Source: Nephromyces sp. MM_2019 (taxonomy: Eukaryota > Apicomplexa > Aconoidasida > Nephromycida). Taken from it: a DNA stretch of 64,000 bases. Position numbers and translations under genes: made by a program. The stretch lies in assembly GCA_015657535.1 (NCBI GenBank), contig JADHZB010000607.1:17230-81229 (forward strand), written 5' to 3'. Positions 50,065-63,000 of this stretch are shown one piece after another. Under the pieces are notes generated by a model. It searched no databases, was not told where the DNA came from, and saw only the letters and a program-made list of their open reading frames with translations. The stretch's first letter is position 1. Each line of letters opens with the position of its first letter.

Positions 50065-53000
50065 ATGTCACGTACCAGTTCTACATTCCTTAAACGTTTC
50101 CCAGTCGTGATAGCGCTTGCCTGGTTGGCGTCGTTGCGCGAATCGCATGGAGTCCTCCTTGCAAGTAAGTGTCTATTGTGATAATGGTAGTCGAGTTCGC
50201 GCTGACGGGGTGACAGTACTTCGTATTGCAGCCAAGTGCATTGCAAGTACACAATGCTGATCAAACGAGAAGAAGTACATACGCAGCCTGCCTTGAATGG
50301 TTTGATGTCCAGACCACCTGCGTTGCAAATATTCGCCTTCTGGCTAGATGTTCGCTTTTTTAAGTTGTCTGTCTTTAAAGCTCCACGTCGCCATCCAGAG
50401 AGACTTGGAAAACTATAGGGAAATGAAATAATGGTATAATTTATCGTAAACACAATGCCATGACATCTACTCTACCAAAAGGCCTTACTAGACTGATGGT
50501 GCCTTGTTCCCTAGACTTATGACTCTACCATTGAAAAAAATTGAGATTGAGACTACTAAGCTTATATTAGCTGACGTGCTAAATTGCCGCGCCTGCTTTA
50601 AAAAAAAAATTACAGGACGGTTTAAAAACTGAGCATATCAACTGATAGGTTCATTTAAGTTAGCTCAGCTTGATCTTTGCTATGGTGTTCAAAAAAGGTG
50701 TGAATTCCTTGCAGCAGCAGCGGCATTGTAGAGCTTTTTTTGAATTAACACCGCTGAAATACTATAGACACGCAAGGCTTTACAAAAATTGCATTACTTG
50801 TCAATAGATTTAAGGATTACGCAATATTTGAGAAAAAACGCGCCCAAAAGGGCTAGCTTCTCATAGGCATCAGAACAAAAAATTAGTTTGTCAAGTTCAC
50901 TCAAAAAGCTGGCGTAGCTCATTTGCATGCAATGCATTAGCAAGATACATACTCGTTCACAGCGAATGAAAACATGTAAAACCGATTTAAAACCAATAAT
51001 GGAGTATTTGCATTACCCATGTAAACTCTATTCATATGCAGGGAGACGAATAGTATGCAGTTCACCGATTGATGTCGTGTTGGTTTTGGATGCCTCTAGC
51101 TCGGTGGGAATCCGGCGCTGGGAGGGGTCAATGATCCCTCTAGTCATAAGTCTATCTGAGGAGCTAAATTTGCGTATGGCAGGAACGCGCATGGGGATTA
51201 TAACCTTTTCGAACAACGCAGTTCCTGTTCTCGACTTGAACGACCCTTCTAGCGGCAAAAAAAGTAGAGTGAAGGCTATAGCCCAAAATATCCCATACAA
51301 AACAGGCAATACGGGCCTAGCATCCGGTTTACATGCAGCGTACGTTATGCTGAAAAATTCCCCTAGGCGTAAAGTTGTAAGGCGAGTAATCTTAGCAATA
51401 GATGGGCTGCCCAACGTCGACGACAGTGGCGCTGTAGTGAGTGCAGGCTCAGCAATCTTGGCGGCTCAAAGGCACATTAACAAGATATATTCATTACAAG
51501 ACACAGCGATTTATGTCTTGAACATAAGAGCAGGATGGGATCATACTCCGAGTACAACATTAACAGCGAAACAGGCCGCAGTAAGAAAAGATTTAATGGA
51601 TAGTCTGGTGCGAAGTTTAACGCGTTGTGCAATCTTGGCTAAATGTAGTAGAAATGTAGATACTGATTTCAGCTTACTCGTCAGCAAGATGAAAAACATG
51701 GCTAATAGTTTGTGCACGCAAGCAGAAGAAGTGAGTGAAATTACGCGCCGAACAACAGCAGCACCTGTACTTCCAGGCGAGGATGACGCTAATGAACCTT
51801 CACAGCACCCAATTTCAACTGAGAGCAACGTAGTCACAGCTAGACCAACGTCAACCGAAGCTGACACGACTCAAAGCACACAAACCCTTCCGCTTCCAGC
51901 TGTAGTTAAAACTGTGCCTGCACAAGATACACAGAGTCCAATAGGAAATATCCCGAAAGAAGATAGCGGAGAAGGTGAAACAAATATCCCGGAGGATGAA
52001 ACGGAACAAAAAGCGGATGGTGGGAATAAAATTGCGATATACACCGTAGCTGGCGCTGGAGCTTTGTCTATTATTGGCATCCTGGGTGCTGGATTTACCG
52101 TGGGATACCTACGAAGATCCAAGAACCGGTAGGAAAAGGGCGTGTGTAGTCCTGAAAAAATACAGTAATAAAACAGCATTTTAATGTATATGAAAGTACC
52201 TTGCTCTTTATTTAATTGCGTTCATTTCTAAGGGAACGCAACAGCAAAATCATTGATTTTGTATATTGACGTTACGCGTGGCTACCTTATGCGGATTGTC
52301 AACTGTATTTGGATAATCACGAAGTTTCCGCATACGAGGCATCGTTGAATGTGTATTTTGTTTGCATAACTTTGTTACATATGTAGGACCCTAGTATAAT
52401 GTACCTATAAGTATATAGAGTAAGATTAGTATGGCAGCTATAAGTCATGGCTGCATAGCAACTTAAAGCAGGAGGTTGAACGCATTCTCACTAATATTTC
52501 TGTTTAATGATACTAGGACTAAGTGTAAGCGGTCTACGAAGATGGATGATTCGACAATAAGCCTTACTTCCATAGCCTGATATTGTAAATTTCTGAGTTG
52601 TAGCAATCCTTGAAATGTTTCGTACGTGTTCCTAGAAGCTTGAAGGCAGCTTAGACTATTTGCTAACGTAGCCGCATTTACCATAAAATCCAAAATGATA
52701 CTGCAGCCTAGAATATCGTGCTTCAGCGCACTGCAGGTATATTTATGAACGTTAAAACGACCTTCTAAGAGGGAAATTAATTGTAAGCCGTATTAATCGA
52801 GCATTTCTTAGTAGTCCACACATGCTAGTACTGCCGTAGCATGCTACTGTGAACGGATGCTCTGTCTGTTCTATTTAAACACCCGCTATTCCTATACAGA
52901 TGCGCCACCGGCAATTACAGCCGAAAGGCAGCGATTCTTTTTAAAAGTTGAAAATTTAGGTTTTGAGATATCTTCGCCGCTTAGAATATTGAAGGTTTGG

Positions 53001-53691
53001 TAGCCTTAAACCAAAACCCTTACGAATGCAGTGTGAGGTTATAGTTGCAAAAGCTGAAGGCTCTGGCAAGTAGCGAATGAATCGCAAGCAAATTTTTCTA
53101 GCTTTTCAAAAATATTATGAATTAGGGAAAAAGTGGGGTTGCAAAGTGTAAGGCCTCAAGTTAAAAATGATTATCCCACATCGAAAGTCAGCCGAAAATG
53201 TCAACAAGTAGCTGGAAGGTAGTAAAGTTCAGGAATATATTTGCGTTTTATTCAGTTTTGCAAAAAGCAAGCTAAGTCCTTCCCAAGTGACTGGTAGATA
53301 GAGATTTATGCCACTTTTAAAACACTATTAATGCAAACTACTCATATATTCTTTTCGCATTTAATTGTAGAGCGCGCGTGTGCAGCGAGCGCATGATAAT
53401 GTTGGTGGTTTTTCTTATTTCCGACGAAAGCATCTTTGAAGTCACAACAAGCCACTTATGTCAATACCCTCGTTTTTCAATTAAGCCTCGTATTTGTAGC
53501 GTAAAGAAGAGGTAATGACTATAGTTAACCAATGTAAATGCGTCGCATACTCTATTACTTTGTTCTGCAGTCCCGAAGCAATGAACTTATTCGAAGTCGA
53601 AGAAGAAGACGGTGAGCAGCCACTATCGACAACCGCTTACATTGAACAGGACGTTCACAACGAAGCGTATGATGACGATTACCTACATTAA
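50065..53691 (+). CDS. TRAP-like type I membrane adhesin with von Willebrand A domain, three exons
   Basis: Exons 50065-50164, 51042-52128 and 53571-53691 join in phase (donors GTAAGT and GTAGGA; acceptors TATGCAG and TTCTGCAG) into 435 residues. Residues 1-30 form a signal peptide (basic start, then FPVVIALAWLASL). A von Willebrand A domain follows: MIDAS Asp50-x-Ser52-x-Ser54 (DASSSVG), Thr124 (GNTG) and Asp154 (AIDGLPN) are all present. A Thr/Pro/Glu-rich stalk leads to a membrane helix at about 364-390 (VAGAGALSIIGILGAG), whose Ala/Gly-rich outer half resembles rhomboid-protease cleavage sites of this family. The tail is basic (RRSKNR), then acidic (NLFEVEEEDGEQ) and ends YDDDYLH. This is the layout of TRAP/MIC2 proteins that link substrate to the gliding motor. 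There is no thrombospondin repeat and no penultimate Trp. Reading exon 2 alone would give a tailless protein stopping at 52132. Confidence 0.85.
52463..52764 (-). CDS. Terminal exon of an unidentified gene, antisense within the adhesin intron
   Basis: A polypyrimidine acceptor (TTTCCCTCTTAG) precedes 302 nt that remain open for 99 codons to a stop. The translation starts GRFNVHKYTCSALKHD and includes SLSCLQASRNTYETF and NLQYQAMEVRLIVE, a mainly helical, clearly protein-like sequence. A GTAAGG within it (after QAME) could instead serve as a donor, ending the exon early. It lies in intron 2 of the plus-strand adhesin gene, so its own upstream exons would overlap or lie beyond that gene's last exon. 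No family recognised. Confidence 0.45.
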
Positions 53692-54846
53692 AATATCCTT
53701 TCCTTGAAACGCTGAGAAGAAAGCTGTCCAACATGGCGTATATGACAAGGGTCAATCAGACAGCCGAGCCTTTTTTAACCAGAAAAAGAGGTTTTTGCTT
53801 TATTTCAACGAATAGGAAATGTCCCATACCACTGCTTTACATAAAAGTTGTTTTAAAAATGCCTTATTAACCTTCCATGCGCTTATCATCTGTTTGGACC
53901 TTTACTCTATAGTGTAATCACAATCGTTGTCAGTACCATTTATTTGTGTAAAAACAATTTTTCAGCTGAGAAAATACTTGCTCCGAACAATTAAAATGAT
54001 ATAGTAATATCAAGGTTAACGTGAATGTAATATCTTTTTGTTAATTTCAACATATGCTACCGATCATACTCGAATTCATACAGGCTACCCTTTTCGAAAA
54101 ATTGGCAGCATGAACCCTTATATAGAATCCTACACTTTAAATTTTTGCTTCAGCTAGTGGATTATCATCGTAAATTTTATAGCGATTTTTTTAATTTGTT
54201 GTTTCTGCTTCACAATTTGTAAACGTAAAGGTGTCAATAAAATTTTTCCTCCATGCCGCAAGCATGGCAACTATTCAAAAGCTGCTATTGAAGTGATGCA
54301 TTTAGCACCGCACGGACCTTTATCTAGGAAAAAGTATCCAGCTCAGTTTCATAGAAAATTTAATCTCTATTAATTCAAGGTTCATTGTCGATAGGCCGGA
54401 AAAGTTAAACTTAGGCCAGAGAGCGCGCAAATTGAGCGTCCACCTCTGGTAAGAAATTGATTACCATCATCCTTTCGTAAAAGCGCTTGGGCCACTTAGA
54501 TTCTAACAGACTATAGCGGTGAACCTCGTGATGTGAGTTTCTTTTAAAAAGAGACCCACAGTTTTACCGCGTATATAAGGTTGCTCCGATAGTAAAAAAC
54601 TTGTTCATTTTCACTGCACTAGTTGGCACATAGCGCTTCCATCAGGTTATGAACTGGGCTACACATGTGGCATTTGAGCAATTTTTCGGACAGGCTATTA
54701 TATTGAAGGGAAGAAGCGATTAATCATGAACATTTCAAATAGTGACTAATTGAACGTGCTTTTTCAATGAGACTATATAAGTCACTCCTGTAAAATGCTA
54801 CTTCTCTAGCCAAAAACTTCGCCTGGCTTCCGTGTCTTGGGGCAGT

Positions 54847-54988
54847 ATGTTAGCAAAAAAATGCCACATGCGACTACGTAATACTCTTTGTTACACGTGC
54901 ACTGAATTCGTAGACTTAAATGAATGGGAAGCGATGCAATTCGTTTTTGAATCGCACAACGGGATAAATAGCTTTGATTTACCTTTCT
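54847..54988 (+). CDS. Possible first exon, unknown protein
   Basis: An ATG frame (MLAKKCHMRLRNTLCYTC, then EFVDLNEWEAMQFVFE and NGINSFDLPF) ends at a GTAAGCG donor with one base left over. A GGGGCAG acceptor directly precedes the ATG, so it may be internal rather than first. The Cys pattern (C-x9-C-x2-C) could be structural. It may belong with the plus-strand block at 56185-56376, but I could not match phases with confidence. Confidence 0.4.
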
Positions 54989-56169
54989 GTAAGCGTAAAA
55001 TTCTTGCTTTTTGCTTCATATGTTTTTAAAATGAACATAATTGATTTTTAAAGGATTATGCTGCTAAAAGGATGTCAAACAGTCATTTGAAGTGAATGGC
55101 GGTTGATGGTGCCATAGCAGTGCTAGCTTTTAGCCAGTGCCTATGACTCTTTGTGCAGTGCAATGCTACGTTATGCCCCATTTTTATTGCTTCGTAGTTC
55201 ATTGTCCATGCTCGTGGGGCTTCAGGACTTGAAAGCGTCGTTTCCAGGGATAAAACGAAAATCCTTTCGTTATGGTAATTTCACTTACGGAAAGCAACGA
55301 TAGATATCGTCAAGCAAGTGCTGCTTTTGATGGTAGGATATGGTGCGCGAATAAAAATATATATAGCTAATTCGGGCGCGATAAAGTGCGTTAAAATACG
55401 TTTTTGTTTTCTGCAGAGGTTTCTATCAGCCCACCATGTGCTGCGCTGAGGTCAATTCATTGCTAGTCAACGTAAATCAAGGTATTCCAAGTCCAATATA
55501 CTTTTCCATAAACTGAAAAGTAAAATTCTTATTACGGCAGAAAACCAGTTTTAGAAAGAGGGTTCTATATTGTGTACATTTACAAAGGCTATCATTCTTG
55601 ATTAAAGCTAGGAATATACTTTCATGGCTACAATATGGAAGCATCTCACTGTTATAAGGTCTTCCTGACATTTCTCCCTTGCCTTGTACGAGCCTTAATA
55701 TTCGAAGCTACAATCTCTTGCACGTTTGGTCCTCATTGCATCAGGTACGCACTTTTTAAGAGATATATAGATAAGGAAGAATTGAGTTAAGTGTGTCCAA
55801 ACATTACGTATGGCCGAGCTACCAGTGCGGTAGCAAATACGTAAGCTGTTTCAATATTACACGGGAAGTCGCAAATTAACTGCTTCATCTGCTGCATTTT
55901 TTGCTTGGATTGGCGATCCTGCAATGCTTTAGAATTCTGCAGGTTACATCAAAAAGATAGATAATAGGGCGCTGTAGCAAAGTATACATACTGTTATAAG
56001 CGCTATAAATTCCGATTAACGATATGAGGAAGGAAACTCATATCGCAAGCGATTTCAATTAATGTGAAATCATTGTGTGCTTTATCTAGATATCTTTGCA
56101 AGAGCTACGAAGTCTCAATAGCACCAGTTAATTCTTGCGATAAAAAATTTGGGTCTACCGCTTGTTTAC

Positions 56170-56376
56170 ATGAATAATTCTAGTCATCCCATGCAGCACG
56201 AGATGATGATTCGTTATCATCTGCGGAAAATGGCCAAATTGGAAGCACTAAAGCTAGAAACACAAGCAATAGAATTTTTTTTTCGTGGATGTACCATTGG
56301 AGATAGTCTGCTATCACTGCGAAACTTCGATGAGGTTATGCAGCTCATACAATCTCAACGAACTCCGGTGGTATAA
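56170..56376 (+). CDS. Possible terminal exon, unknown helical protein
   Basis: A plus-strand frame of 68 codons from the ATG at 56170 to a stop, reading HEMMIRYHLRKMAKLEALKL then RNFDEVMQLIQSQRTPVV. A CATGCAG acceptor at about 56184 would start an exon in phase 0. The sequence is helical and charged, suggesting real coding. No family recognised. Confidence 0.35.
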   Translation: MNNSSHPMQHEMMIRYHLRKMAKLEALKLETQAIEFFFRGCTIGDSLLSLRNFDEVMQLIQSQRTPVV

Positions 56377-58060
56377 AAAATATTAGCGGGGAAAGCAACC
56401 GCATAAGTACATGCATCAAAGTATTAAAGGCTTGAGAGCTGATCTTGCATCTGCCATGCTACAAGGCTGCTGCGACCCACAGAGGGGCTATCGCTAGGTT
56501 TAAGCTGTGTTACCTTGGTTCTACATCCCTCAAAAATGTTTGGGTAAAAAAAATTTTTCAGCTTAAAAAAGCTTGTATTACTGTCTCAGCATAGTGAAAC
56601 AATATGTAGACCGCCGCAACCACAGCCGTAAATGGTAGTGAATCCTTCTTATGACCTTCGTTAGTTGCGTGAGATAACTCCTATAAAGGGTTTAATTTAT
56701 GTATGAAGCAGCCTATTATGGAATTTTTTAACCGACGGTGGCTGTAATCCATCTTATACTATAGCTTGCTGGCGATTGCATCATCGTAATGTAGAGCGTA
56801 TTTCCTTCACCTTCATCAGTTCATCTACCAATATTATTCGCCCGTGTTTGATATCCACTACGTATGGCTCATGTCATTGCGTGCTGTAGGCTCCATCTCT
56901 GAAGCTAAAAGACAAAAAAATTTTTTAGCTTCATAAGATTCTATTCGAACGCACGCCAGCTAGCGCTTGCTGGAAGCACCACAAGTTCATGATCATGTTA
57001 TTCTCGTAATGAATTATATGGTACTGGAAAGCGCCAACAGTGAATAGTATGCATATATAATGTATGAAGCTAGCTACGAGCTGTATGTGCTGATGCCACT
57101 ATCCAGAAGAGTAGCATGCTATCCATTCCTTTCGCAAAAAAAAAGCGAATGAAACGACAAACCAATTAAGTTAGCTCAGTCGGACATGATTTTAGTGATG
57201 CAAAATTCAGCAGCACCGCTGATTCTCCGGTTGAGGGTATAGCACTGGATGAAAATTAAAAAAAAAATTACCGCGTAGTATTGCTATAGCAGCAACCACA
57301 CTTTGCTACTCCAGGCGATTATATTGCTCAGATATATAACTGGGACCCCACGTTAACGTCAAAAATTTAGTTCCGCGATAGTACCCCGAGCATTCTTGCT
57401 GTTGACTTTAGTCTATTTCTTCAGTGAGGGCATTTCACTCATGAGTCAATATTTCTACGTGAAATTTGTTAGCCTTTGGCTTGCAAGTCATGCGAAGCTT
57501 AGCCTCCTACTGCGTACCCATATATTTATCTTTTTGTTAATGTTGATGTGATGCTGACCAAGAGATGATTACTTAATTGACAGCCAATAACCCCGCACGA
57601 GAGACATTATGAACCTTCTCAGCAAAGGATATAAAAGATTGTTTTATTTTATCAAAAAGTTTGCTGCGGCATTGAGATAGAAACATCGATACGGCAGGGG
57701 GCGAAGTAGGTAAATTCAGTTGCAAAAGATCACCCGCTACTTCTAGCTAGAGTTACGGCGTTTTGGCTAATGCCTAGTATCGCCTTATCATATTGGCGTG
57801 TTAAGGCAGGACATACATTTCTATCCTGTAATATCACGGGTAAATGAGGCTTCAAACGGGTGCTTGGGTAAGTATTATAGGATTTATAGCCACAGGATTT
57901 CACACGGGCTGGATAACAGGCAAAAGTCTTTGGTCTCTCCCATGGAGCCACTCTATAAGTACGAGTATCGAACACCATGTAGAAGTGTAGCTTGAAAGCT
58001 TACCCGGTAATACTTAACGCTATGCTCACTAAATTGTCCAACACTAGCTAGCAGTCCGTA

Positions 58061-58229
58061 TTAATGTGCTAGAGACTGTAAGAGGTAACCAGAATATGGT
58101 GGTTTAGTCTGCTCAGCATACGTTCCTTCCACCCATTCATCGATTGGAACACCATCATTGTTCCAAGTCAGGTACTGGTGCGTCGATTCTTGACAAAAAT
58201 GCTGCAACGCATCACTTTTAAGTTCCAGT
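58061..58229 (-). CDS. Possible terminal exon, unknown
   Basis: An AACCCCAG acceptor precedes 55 codons and a stop on the minus strand, starting LELKSDALQHFCQES and containing DGVPIDEWVEGTYAEQ. Protein-like and hydrophilic. It lies downstream of the SecE-like frame on the same strand and could be its 3' exon, although SecE proteins normally have no such tail. Confidence 0.35.
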
Positions 58230-58309
58230 CTGGGGTTAGTTACATGGGTATATGCTTTCCAATGATGACGAGTTATTCTCACAGAGAATATAACGAACAT
58301 ATACTATTC

Positions 58310-58612
58310 TTACTGCGATTTATGGGTCATAGAAATGTCACTAGCACCAACATAATTGTAAACAAAGACAATTCTTTCAGTGCTTAACCGCTTCAGCACC
58401 TGCGAAGCTCTACAATAGGATAGAGTCGTTTGGCGTCTCCATTGAGTCTTTTTTTTGCCTAGAGTACGCAAATTCCAAAAATTTATGATGATAACGTGCG
58501 CTCCTAAAACTTTAGCTGAAATTAAATCAACATATAAAATTATAGATAAAGCAGATATGACAATAACTGTTACACTAACTAGGTCTCTTTTAGTGGGTAT
58601 AATTGGAAACAA
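58310..58612 (-). CDS. SecE-like membrane segment (tentative)
   Basis: The minus-strand frame starts near a Trp-containing block and reads FPIIPTKRDLVSVTVIVIS, then ALSIILYVDLISAKVLGA. SecE, the small essential subunit of bacterial and plastid Sec translocons, has an amphipathic helix followed by a WPTrkE...T..V block and one membrane helix with a conserved Asp. The PT+-D/E-L, Thr-Val and helix-Asp pattern fits, but the segment is short and AT-rich frames can mimic membrane helices. The frame continues past the expected end to 58310. If real, a plastid-targeted protein would be the natural reading in an apicomplexan or relative. Confidence 0.25.
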   Translation of the reverse strand: MFPIIPTKRDLVSVTVIVISALSIILYVDLISAKVLGAHVIIINFWNLRTLGKKKTQWRRQTTLSYCRASQVLKRLSTERIVFVYNYVGASDISMTHKSQ

Positions 58613-60006
58613 GGAACTCCAATTTGAGCTACCCCGGTAAACGCATACGCCGTGTTGTTGAGTGCTTCATTCAAGTGTGTGCGCGTATAGTTCTAGTGGA
58701 AATACGTCTTTTTGATCATTGCAGCTTGCTACCTTCATCTGCTTCCTAGCGTTGATACTTTTTAACATATGAAGATATTAGTCACTCTCTCTCTTACTTG
58801 TGTTAACGCTGGTATTTAATGGTGATACGAGAACTACCTTGAAAGTAGCTTTAGAAGCTATTAATTTTATATAATTTCTACACTATTTCCTGTGAAGTAG
58901 CAATCTCTTGATGAGCATATTCGGCACATCTTTCGCATACTAAAAAGCTCTCCAAGAGCTTCTACTTGCTCTTACATCGAAGCTGTCGAGACTTTTTCTT
59001 GGTTCTTGGCGAGTCAGATGAAGGAAAAGACGCAAAAACGCGAAAAAAGTGTTATGTAGCAGAATGAATATCTGAGTGACTTGTGCTCCGTAATCTCTCC
59101 GATAAAGCGTTTTGAGTATAGTGCAACTTGATATTGAAGTTGAAAGCTCCTGTTTGAAAATACCATGTTGGACGTCTGAAATGTACCAAGCCACACCAGG
59201 GGGGACTTTTCACCTACAAAGTTATGGAAGTGCTCTTTTCTAGAGAGAGGAAGTTTACCACAATCCTGAGGATGACTCAAAAAGCACAACGTAGCTAGGG
59301 CTACCGGGAAGGTGTGAAAACAAAGAAAAAAAGTGCTTTATTGTGGTTTTTGATTGTCATTGAGCTGGTGATAAGTAGCAACCATGAAGACTGCTAAAAT
59401 ATAAATTCTTTACATATGGTGTAACATGTATATATATATATATCCTAGAGCAAGTACCAGTTGGTTTTTTGTAGCTTTTGTTGAACTTGCTGTAGTGCAG
59501 TGGGCATCAGGTTACAGAACTTCAAGGGAATACATTTCTTCTGGCCCTATGAAGGTGTATGGAACTACGATACACGGGGTGGAGCTTTGAAAACCGATTA
59601 AAGCAACTTGGCAGGTGCGAAGCAATACATAAGGTGCTTGTCTTGCAATTGAAGCTTCTTTCACCCCTAAACTATGGACTATAGCTCCTGATCTATAGAA
59701 ATATTAAACATATTCAAAGCCGGGTTTCCATAATTTTAGTTTTTTCGCTATTCTTTTGCTTTCCATTCGAGGTTTTTGCAGGTTTCTTGTCAGAATCCAG
59801 TCATGGTGTTTGTATGCCTTGCTTTTTTATTAAAGCCAGAAATTGAGGTCATATAGGTGGAAAAATCATAATGAGATTGTAGATTTTTCTTCTTTATTGG
59901 AGGGTAAAATAGCTAGAAAATTTTCTGTGATAAAATGTGTTTTGTGCAACGCTTTTTGATAAATTTATCTCATATTGCCCTCAGCGAATAAGCTAGGAAA
60001 CAGAAA

Positions 60007-63000
60007 ATGCAAGCTGCATTCCAGTCTAGCGATGGGGAGTTCCATAATTACGTGCGAAGTTTTCAAAATTCTTCGCCAGAAAGAATCTTTAGAGAGCCAG
60101 TAAGTGGGCTATCATCAATGATTTCTCAAGGGAATAATACTACTTGCTTTTTGATAGTGGCTTGATTGAGAATTTAAATGTGTGCTTGAAAGTTTTCGTT
60201 TGTTTTTCACTGCAGGTTTTGCTTTTATTTCCTTGGATACTCTCTGGAAATGGATTTCACTGCTTTGTTCAACTTTTTTTTTCTGTATATTCTGTGTGTT
60301 CTTTTCGTCTGTGTGTTCCTATAAATGGGGATTTTTTGTTTCTTGGGGTCTATATGCTGGTAGTTGGGCATTATAAAATATGACTTGTTACTTTGGTAGT
60401 TCAAAGCTACTTTTTACCAAGAAATATCTTGTGCTGCTTGACTTATATATAAAATTAAAAGATTCCCGTATTAATAAGAATCTCCTCAAATTGTCATGCT
60501 ATAGGCTTTTGATGAGCTTGGGTTATTTGATAATTTTTTTGGATGTTTTTATTCTTTTTTGTAGCAAATATTTTTGAAGCTTGGATATTTTTATTTATTA
60601 TAGCGTATATCTGTTTGAAGCGTATCTTCGCCTGTTTAGCGAAAGCTGTGTCGGTAGACGCTTAATTCTAAGCAGAAATGGGGAAGTTACAGTGTGTTTT
60701 ATAAAGGTTTAGCTATGATTTTTGCACATTATATTTTCTCTGGTAGCTAGTGGCTTAAGCTTAATTTATTGAAACATAGGTACCCTCTTTGGCTTGCTAC
60801 TATTTTTAACAAAGTGAAATTGAGGTTTAATGCTTTCATCATTGTTGTTCGTTGATATATGAGCACAGATATATACATTGAAAAGCCTTTTCTTTTTGTT
60901 CTTTTTATAATATATGCTATATCAGAAGGGAAAAAACCAAAGTGTATACATTGAAAAGCGTTTTTTTTTTGTGTTTTTTAGAATGTGCTATTCCTAGAAG
61001 AAGATCGTATATCTAACGCTATAGAATTGTTAGCACTGGATAGCTGTATCGACTTGATATTTGCAACAAAGCGTGCGAGAGTTTTTCAGCATCAGGTTGG
61101 TGAGTAGTTTTGATGCTGAAAATTTTTATTGAGCTGCATGCACTACAATCATGTATAATTTCATCTAGCGGTAAATTTGTATTCCGAGATATCTATGTGT
61201 GTGTTTGAGACTATGGAGGAAAATCTAGTGCTATTTTTCGAAGTTTAAGGCTTAGGGTATAACTCCGAGAAATCTGCGTCTATCAGACTATCATGAAGAA
61301 ACTGATGTGATTGTTTTATTACCAACTATATTAAAGCGACGCAATACGGAGTAGCATGCGCGTGTGTGCTGAGGTCTTCCTTGATGTATCAAAAGATGAA
61401 TTTTTTGGTGGCGAAGACTGAAGTTTTCTTCGACTACTTTAACAGCTTAATTTCTCCAAAATTTCACTTCATTATAGGATTTATGAGGTCTAAGTTATCA
61501 GTTCCACATCACATCGTCATACGAAATACGTCGAAATGGTATTTTAAAGGGTATTTTTTTGGTTTTGCTATATCAAAGTGTGTGCGAAATATATTTGTGT
61601 GCAGTTTCTGCGTACGCTAGCTAAGCTGAAAGCTCTTCGGAATCATTTGCAATGCACCAATAGTACATTTTTTGAGGTAAGAAGGGGTGTGTTGTTGGGA
61701 TATTCCATCTTCAAGGTTTTTGCTTACTGCTAGTGTACGCGAATTCAGCATTGCAGATAACTTCACTCTCAGAGATTCAACCAGTTTGTTGCTTTTTTGT
61801 GTGCGTGTCTTAGACTTGTTATTCACCCTAATACTAGAAATTGAGCTAGTTTGGTGTGTAAATTTGTTGCTCTTTAATTGTTGTATGCTCATTATTCACT
61901 CTAATGCAACTTGCTTTTATAATGGGAGCATTTTTCTGTGTGTAAATCTTTTTATCTCTTTTTTTTTATATAAAGCGATTATTACAAAGTAAGATTGTGT
62001 GTGTCATTGTGTGTGTTTTCAATTTTCCATGGAAACACACACAATATAGTTTGTCTTTTCGAGCTCATTTGCAGAGTGTTTTTCAAGGAATTGATGAATT
62101 CTCGAGGTCCTCTAAAGAGTTGGATGTTTTGCGATCTCAGAGTAATTCTATAATGGAGGTATGCAAAATGTCTTCTTTGTGTACTCTGGGTAGAGTTTTG
62201 GATTTTTACTTTACGCGCACACACTGGGATATATTGAACAGAACGATATCTAATTTACACGCCTGTTTTACTCCTTCTGTAAACACAAATATATTCGCAC
62301 ACACAAACTAGCGCATTTGCACACCCGAATCTACACACTCACAACCGCAGATGCTTTGGTTATCATGGATTGTTTCTAGATGTTTTTTGTATACGTTTAG
62401 TGTGTGCAAAAAAGCAAATTTGTGTGTGTGTTCTAACACTAGCCTTTGATTAGGTTGAGTACTATAAGATCTTGTGTGTGTGTTCAAGCACTAGCCTTTG
62501 ATTAGGTTGAGTACTATAAGATCTTGTGTGTGTGTTCAAACACTAGCCTTTGATTAGGTTGAGTACTATAAGATCTTGTGTGTGTGTTCAAACACTAGCC
62601 TTTGATTAGGTTGAGTACTATAAGATCTTGTGTGTGTGTTCAAACACTAGCCTTTGATTAGGTTGAGTACTATAAGATCTTGTGTGTGTGTTCAAACACT
62701 AGCCTTTGATTAGGTTGAGTACTATAAGATCTTGTGTGTGTGTTAAGCCACTAGTGTTAAGTTAAGCCATTGGTTTGATGAGATCTACCTTTTTTGCAAA
62801 AGCAAAACGGTCGAGAGTTTAAACTATGAAAGTGGATGTATGAGTGTGTTTGAGTGAGCTGATAGGTAGTTTAAAGTATAAAAGTGGATGTCTCGCCGTG
62901 TGCGTGCGCAAGTTGGCTGATGATATATTTCTTTAGTAAGGTTTTTTCATTTTTCTGCTAGTTTAACTGTCTTAACTTTTAGGCCTTCCTGTTCTTCAAT

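Larger units (their letters stand above)
53692..60006. other. Interval with orphan exons, no complete gene model
   Basis: Contains several protein-like blocks on both strands, listed separately where best supported, and otherwise T- and A-rich sequence with many short contradictory frames. A minus frame at 59289-59014 and plus frames at 57798-57995 and 58178-58387 have no recognised motif. The COG8-like gene promoter should lie near the right edge. Confidence 0.4.

Noticed and set aside
49977..50453. Minus-strand ORF of 158 codons antisense to the adhesin first exon
   Set aside because: It starts at a non-ATG codon, has no motif, and is explained as the shadow of the signal-peptide exon and its flanks.
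52890..52993. Plus-strand block reading APPAITAERQRFFLKVENLGFEI with an acceptor, inside the adhesin intron 2
   Set aside because: Its phase does not fit the adhesin exons and inclusion would break the tail; it could be an exon of something else but support is too thin.
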